From the NCBI RefSeq assembly GCF_947539375.1, contig NZ_OX443569.1, forward strand, positions 992,001 to 1,056,000: a DNA stretch of 64,000 nt. Reading direction: 5' to 3'. Under the pieces are notes generated by a model, which was not told the DNA's origin, ran no database searches, and was given only the letters and a program-made list of their open reading frames with translations. The first letter of the stretch is position 1, and every line of letters starts with the position of its first letter. Origin of the DNA: Lactobacillus isalae. Lineage in GTDB: Bacteria; Bacillota; Bacilli; Lactobacillales; Lactobacillaceae. Both the position numbers and the translations under genes were made by a program. Positions 61,517 to 64,000 of the stretch are shown piece by piece.

Positions 61517-61548
61517 GCCGTGTCACGTCTTACTCTCCATGACACAGC
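61517..61548. terminator. Terminator-like hairpin with a conserved loop, copy 2
   Basis: GCCGTGTCA and TGACACAGC form a 9-bp stem around loop CGTCTTACTCTCCA, with T6 on the minus strand. The loop differs by one base from that of the hairpin at 46452-46487, whereas the stem differs. Confidence 0.75.
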
Positions 61549-61593
61549 AAATAAAATTATATCATTTTTCTACTACTATATAAGCACAAAAAT

Positions 61594-61629
61594 AAGCCAC
61601 TCCAGAGAAACTAATCTCCAGAGTGGCTT
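61594..61629 (-). terminator. Terminator downstream of the endolysin gene
   Basis: AAGCCACTC and GAGTGGCTT form the stem and are followed by ATTTTTG on the minus strand. An inner GAG/CTC pair extends the fold. Confidence 0.8.
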
Positions 61630-61730
61630 TTAAAATGCATTTTAATTCGCTTCATTAATGCTGATAGAAACAGAAGCTTCGAAGGAATCTATCTTTGGCA
61701 CTAATTGCCCAGTGATTAAATTATACCATA

Positions 61731-62678
61731 CTATTTAAACGTACCCCATGGATCGTTACCTTGACGACAAACTAAGAAACCATGTTCTCCGTTGGCTCTT
61801 GGTTGTCTAATCCAGACATACCCGCCATGACGGCTATAAGCATCGTATTTAACGCAATCACCTTTGGTTACTGTGCCGATAATATCGCTAGTAGTTCTAG
61901 CACCATAGCGAATGTTGATAGTACCGTTTGGATAGAACTTACCTTCTTCCTTGTACCAAGTGTCTCCTAGTTCATCTACAAAAGATTGTGGTGCTGTTTG
62001 CTTAACTACAGGCTTAGATGATTGAGGAGTTGCCTTACTGTCAGATTTAAGGTCAATCAGTGAGATGTTGCCGTCAACGCTCATACCCTTCCAATCATCA
62101 GTAAATTGCCAAATTGCTACACCGTCCATTGATGGGAAGTAGCCAAAGTCTGGTTCACTTGCTGGCACACCATTACCTAGTGGATATGCTGCTACCCATA
62201 GCGAGTTAGGATACTTAGCAAGTACCTTATCAGTGTCAATATTACCTTTTAGTAATGCTGCACCAGAGTATAAGAGTGGCTTATATCCTGCTGCTACAAT
62301 TGTATCTAAGAACGCAAGAATTGCATTAGCACTAGGTACTCGTCCAGCATTAGTAGCATTATTATCATCTACTTCCCAATCACTAGCCAAGTATGTACCA
62401 ACTGGTAGCCCAGCACTTTTGGCTGAACTTACTGCATAATTACCTTCTTGCACTGCTCGGTTACTGTCAGCGCCAAAGTGGGCATAGTGATAACCCATAA
62501 TAAGCATGTTATTAGCTTTAGCACTTGAAATTTGTGCTTGTGCTTTAGGATTTTGATATCCTGTACCTTCTGACAACTTAACTATAGCAAACTTAGCTCC
62601 CGAGTGAGCCATACTTGATAGGTCAGTAGTATTGTAGCTTGATACGTCTACTCCATAACTTCTTTTTTCTACTTCCAT
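61731..62678 (-). CDS. Phage endolysin: GH25 muramidase with C-terminal SH3 domain
   Basis: This enzyme hydrolyses the MurNAc-GlcNAc bond at lysis. The 315 residues have a GH25 domain (catalytic Asp11 in YGVDVSSY, Asp100 and Glu102 in SDWEVDD, VAIWQFTDDW at the end) to about 210, a Ser/Pro/Gln linker, and an SH3-like wall-binding domain (DTWYKEEGKFYPNGTINIRYGARTTSDIIGTVTKGD...GYVWIRQPR). No signal peptide, as expected with a holin. The ATG follows TAGGAGG. Last gene of the prophage lysis module. Confidence 0.94.
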   Translation of the reverse strand: MEVEKRSYGVDVSSYNTTDLSSMAHSGAKFAIVKLSEGTGYQNPKAQAQISSAKANNMLIMGYHYAHFGADSNRAVQEGNYAVSSAKSAGLPVGTYLASDWEVDDNNATNAGRVPSANAILAFLDTIVAAGYKPLLYSGAALLKGNIDTDKVLAKYPNSLWVAAYPLGNGVPASEPDFGYFPSMDGVAIWQFTDDWKGMSVDGNISLIDLKSDSKATPQSSKPVVKQTAPQSFVDELGDTWYKEEGKFYPNGTINIRYGARTTSDIIGTVTKGDCVKYDAYSRHGGYVWIRQPRANGEHGFLVCRQGNDPWGTFK

Positions 62679-62687
62679 AGTAACCTC

Positions 62688-63083
62688 CTACTTAACGTCT
62701 TTTAGTTCTCCAACAATCGTGGTCTTAGGTTTATCAACTGTATCTGCAATTGATTGAGCTTGTTTCATTGCTACTACTGCTTTTTCAGCTAAGCCCTTCA
62801 AAAAGCTTGCTGGTAAAGCTGGTAAGTGAGCCAAGGATAAGATGAGATTTAATCCATTAATCACAAAGTCCATCTTCTCTTCGCCTGCCCCACCCCTCTT
62901 CTCTGCTTGATAAACAAGAGGGGTTACCGCTTGTGCCACAATTTGCTGTGACATTGCAACTCGGTCACCTTTAGCCGCTCTTTCATCAATTTCGATCTTG
63001 TGCTTAGTATAAAAAGATACAATCGCAACTGCTGCAACGGATACTACAACAACCATTAAATCTAAAATGTGACTGAAACTCAT
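62688..63083 (-). CDS. Phage holin, LLH family
   Basis: The holin permeabilises the membrane to let out the endolysin. The 131-residue protein has one N-terminal membrane segment (about 5-25, ILDLMVVVVSVAAVAIVSFYT) and a helical remainder (AMSQQIVAQAVTPLVYQAEKRGGAGEEKMDFVINGLN...), which matches the LLH-type holins of Lactobacillus phages. It is directly upstream of the lysin gene and overlaps the previous stop codon by one base. Confidence 0.88.
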   Translation of the reverse strand: MSFSHILDLMVVVVSVAAVAIVSFYTKHKIEIDERAAKGDRVAMSQQIVAQAVTPLVYQAEKRGGAGEEKMDFVINGLNLILSLAHLPALPASFLKGLAEKAVVAMKQAQSIADTVDKPKTTIVGELKDVK

Positions 63084-63277
63084 TATTTAGCCTCCTTTAA
63101 ATCTTCAATACGCAACTTTAAGACCTTGGCATACTTACCCATTGCTTGCTTTTGCTCTTTTAAGAATTCTAATTGGGTTGCAGACAAAGTTTTCTTATTT
63201 TGTTTGGATAAGAATTTTGATAACTTTGCACGCTTTGCGTTTAGTTTTTTCAATTCTTTTTCTAACTTTTTAATCAT
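63083..63277 (-). CDS. Small basic helical phage protein (64 aa)
   Basis: The product MIKKLEKELKKLNAKRAKLSKFLSKQNKKTLSATQLEFLKEQKQAMGKYAKVLKLRIEDLKEAK is one long basic amphipathic helix or coiled coil. Small proteins of this type precede the holin in Lactobacillus phages; the function is not known. I use the ATG at 63277, after GGAAAGAG; it overlaps the end of the preceding gene by 8 bp. Confidence 0.8.
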   Translation of the reverse strand: MIKKLEKELKKLNAKRAKLSKFLSKQNKKTLSATQLEFLKEQKQAMGKYAKVLKLRIEDLKEAK

Positions 63278-63491
63278 GTTTTTCACTCTTTCCATCAAAA
63301 AAGACACCACTAGTTGGTGTCTTCTTTACATATTCATCTACTAAAATCTGTTGTTGATCAACTTTACGTTGCAATTTCAGATTTTTTTCTTTTAGTCTAT
63401 CTATCTCTTTCTCTTGTTCTTGACATTTTTGCTGATAGTGGTCACGCTCTTCTTTGAGAGCATCGAATACCCACTTCCAAACCGCAATCAA
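63270..63491 (-). CDS. Small phage membrane/coiled-coil protein, N-terminal start uncertain
   Basis: The visible product (73 residues from a TTG) has VWKWVFDALKEERDHYQQKCQEQEKEIDRLKEKNLKLQRKVDQQQ, a strong coiled coil, and resembles small phage proteins of the haemolysin XhlA or holin-associated type. The frame stays open upstream for about 23 more codons, encoding GDLLRALPYLGGIGTFL, so the real protein probably starts earlier and has a membrane segment; only ATA or CTA-like codons sit at the right distance from a GGGGTGG sequence. See findings. Confidence 0.7.
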   Translation of the reverse strand: MIAVWKWVFDALKEERDHYQQKCQEQEKEIDRLKEKNLKLQRKVDQQQILVDEYVKKTPTSGVFFDGKSEKHD

Positions 63492-63558
63492 GAACGTACC
63501 TATACCACCAAGATAAGGCAGTGCCCTTAGTAAATCGCCTATAAAGCACCACCCCTAT

Positions 63559-63960
63559 CTAATAATTATGCTTCTTACTTTTGCTAATGATAGAAAAATC
63601 AAAAAGTAAAATAATAACTTCTAGGAAACCGGCTGTAAACATATGTGGATGTCCGGATATATAACCGTGGCAGAATTCAGCAATTGCTTCAAATGCTAAC
63701 AAGCCTGCAGTAATAATTAATAGATTGCGATTAGTAGAAATGCTATTTTTATTGCTGATTGCCCAACTAAAAAGCCAAACACCAATAGCAATGAAGATAC
63801 CACCTACTAAGTCGTCATTTAAGACCCCAACCGCAAAAGGTGGCCAGAAAAAGTAGAAGTCATTGCAGATAAGAATTAACCCTATCCCCATCATTGCGAA
63901 AGCTAGGATCTCATGTTGTGGGTGTTCAGAATGTAGGAGTTTTTTTAGCTTGTGTTTCAT
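63559..63960 (-). CDS. Phage membrane protein of unknown function (133 aa)
   Basis: I do not recognise this protein. It has a basic His-containing start (MKHKLKKLLHSEHPQHEIL), then four hydrophobic segments (about 19-36, 45-62, 74-91, 101-120) and the basic tail SKSKKHNY. The ATG at 63960 follows GGAG at 12 bases, a long spacing; the longer start is less likely because it overlaps that ribosome binding site. Position among the lysis-end genes suggests a membrane or superinfection-related role, but nothing shows that directly. Confidence 0.75.
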   Translation of the reverse strand: MKHKLKKLLHSEHPQHEILAFAMMGIGLILICNDFYFFWPPFAVGVLNDDLVGGIFIAIGVWLFSWAISNKNSISTNRNLLIITAGLLAFEAIAEFCHGYISGHPHMFTAGFLEVIILLFDFSIISKSKKHNY

Positions 63961-64000
63961 CGCAGATCCCAACTCCTATCAATACCTCTACCAATACGAA

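Larger units (their letters stand above)
61400..61730. other. Non-coding prophage end region
   Basis: I see no credible gene in this stretch: the 63-codon plus-strand ORF at 61442-61633 has no ribosome binding site and is full of hairpin DNA. It holds a tandem TTTTGTATCAA motif (61490-61510), the conserved-loop hairpin at 61517-61548, the lysin terminator at 61594-61629 and a promoter-like TGGTATAAT on the minus strand at 61720-61725 that could make a short RNA. Confidence 0.6.

Noticed and set aside
61442-61633. Plus-strand 63-codon ORF at the prophage end
   Set aside because: No ribosome binding site, and it runs across two hairpins.

Overview
The window looks like a chromosomal segment of a low-GC Lactobacillus of the gasseri/johnsonii group. 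The evidence is the low GC content, strong AGGAGG-type ribosome binding sites, T-box and rpsD-leader regulation, small families typical of lactobacilli (DUF3397, DUF4044, DUF2969, DUF1146, DUF3737, YueI), and a GH68 inulosucrase whose catalytic residues sit three positions from the numbering I recall for the L. johnsonii enzyme. The species call is inference. Most of the window is conserved housekeeping DNA, read mainly on the minus strand.

Layout. (1) 1-7.7 kb: division/cell-wall cluster mraZ-rsmH-ftsL-ftsI(PBP)-mraY-murD-murG-divIB; divIB runs off the left edge. Three GTGG repeats at exact 10-bp spacing precede mraZ and look like its own operator. (2) 7.9-16.6 kb: DUF3397, DUF4044, mreBCD, radC, a HAD phosphatase, folC and valS, the last behind a T-box with an apparent GUA (Val) specifier. 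(3) 16.6-25.5 kb: a P-type Ca2+/Mn2+ ATPase behind a yybP-ykoY (Mn2+) riboswitch, a secreted glycerophosphodiesterase, rsuA, thiI-cysteine desulfurase, ezrA. (4) 25.6-29.4 kb, plus strand: rpsD with a structured S4-type leader, yueI, rarA, 6S RNA, a small membrane protein, a universal stress protein. (5) 29.4-43.6 kb: rodA-DUF2969-yidD-epuA-mreB2, DUF1146, the complete atpBEFHAGDC operon, upp, and tdk-prfA-prmC-tsaC. (6) 43.7-50.5 kb: murT without an adjacent gatD, a beta-lactamase-fold hydrolase, a tRNA-Glu(CUC)/tRNA-Gln(CUG) pair, an unknown helical protein with an MFS exporter, pgi, a VanZ-like protein. (7) 50.6-58.5 kb: an LtaS-like sulfatase, a histidine kinase/response regulator pair with an SdpI-like membrane protein, manA, a PatB/MalY aminotransferase, DUF3737. 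(8) 58.8-61.2 kb: cell-wall-anchored inulosucrase with two LacI-family-like operator sites 110 bp apart flanking its promoter region. (9) 61.3-64.0 kb: the lysis end of a prophage (two small proteins, holin, GH25 endolysin). It abuts what looks like a displaced 3' end of a tmRNA or tRNA gene that still has its own terminator, which I read as the attachment-site junction.

The genes work together mainly in envelope growth: septal and lateral peptidoglycan synthesis, lipoteichoic acid or a related polymer, precursor amidation, and an envelope-type two-component system, alongside ATP synthase. The least explained items are a pair of terminator-like hairpins 15 kb apart with nearly identical 14-nt loops but different, compensating stems; the prophage/tmRNA junction with a possible small RNA; the CUG/CUC tRNA pair with a weak acceptor end; and the paired operators of the inulosucrase. 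I saw no CRISPR array, transposase or defence system.
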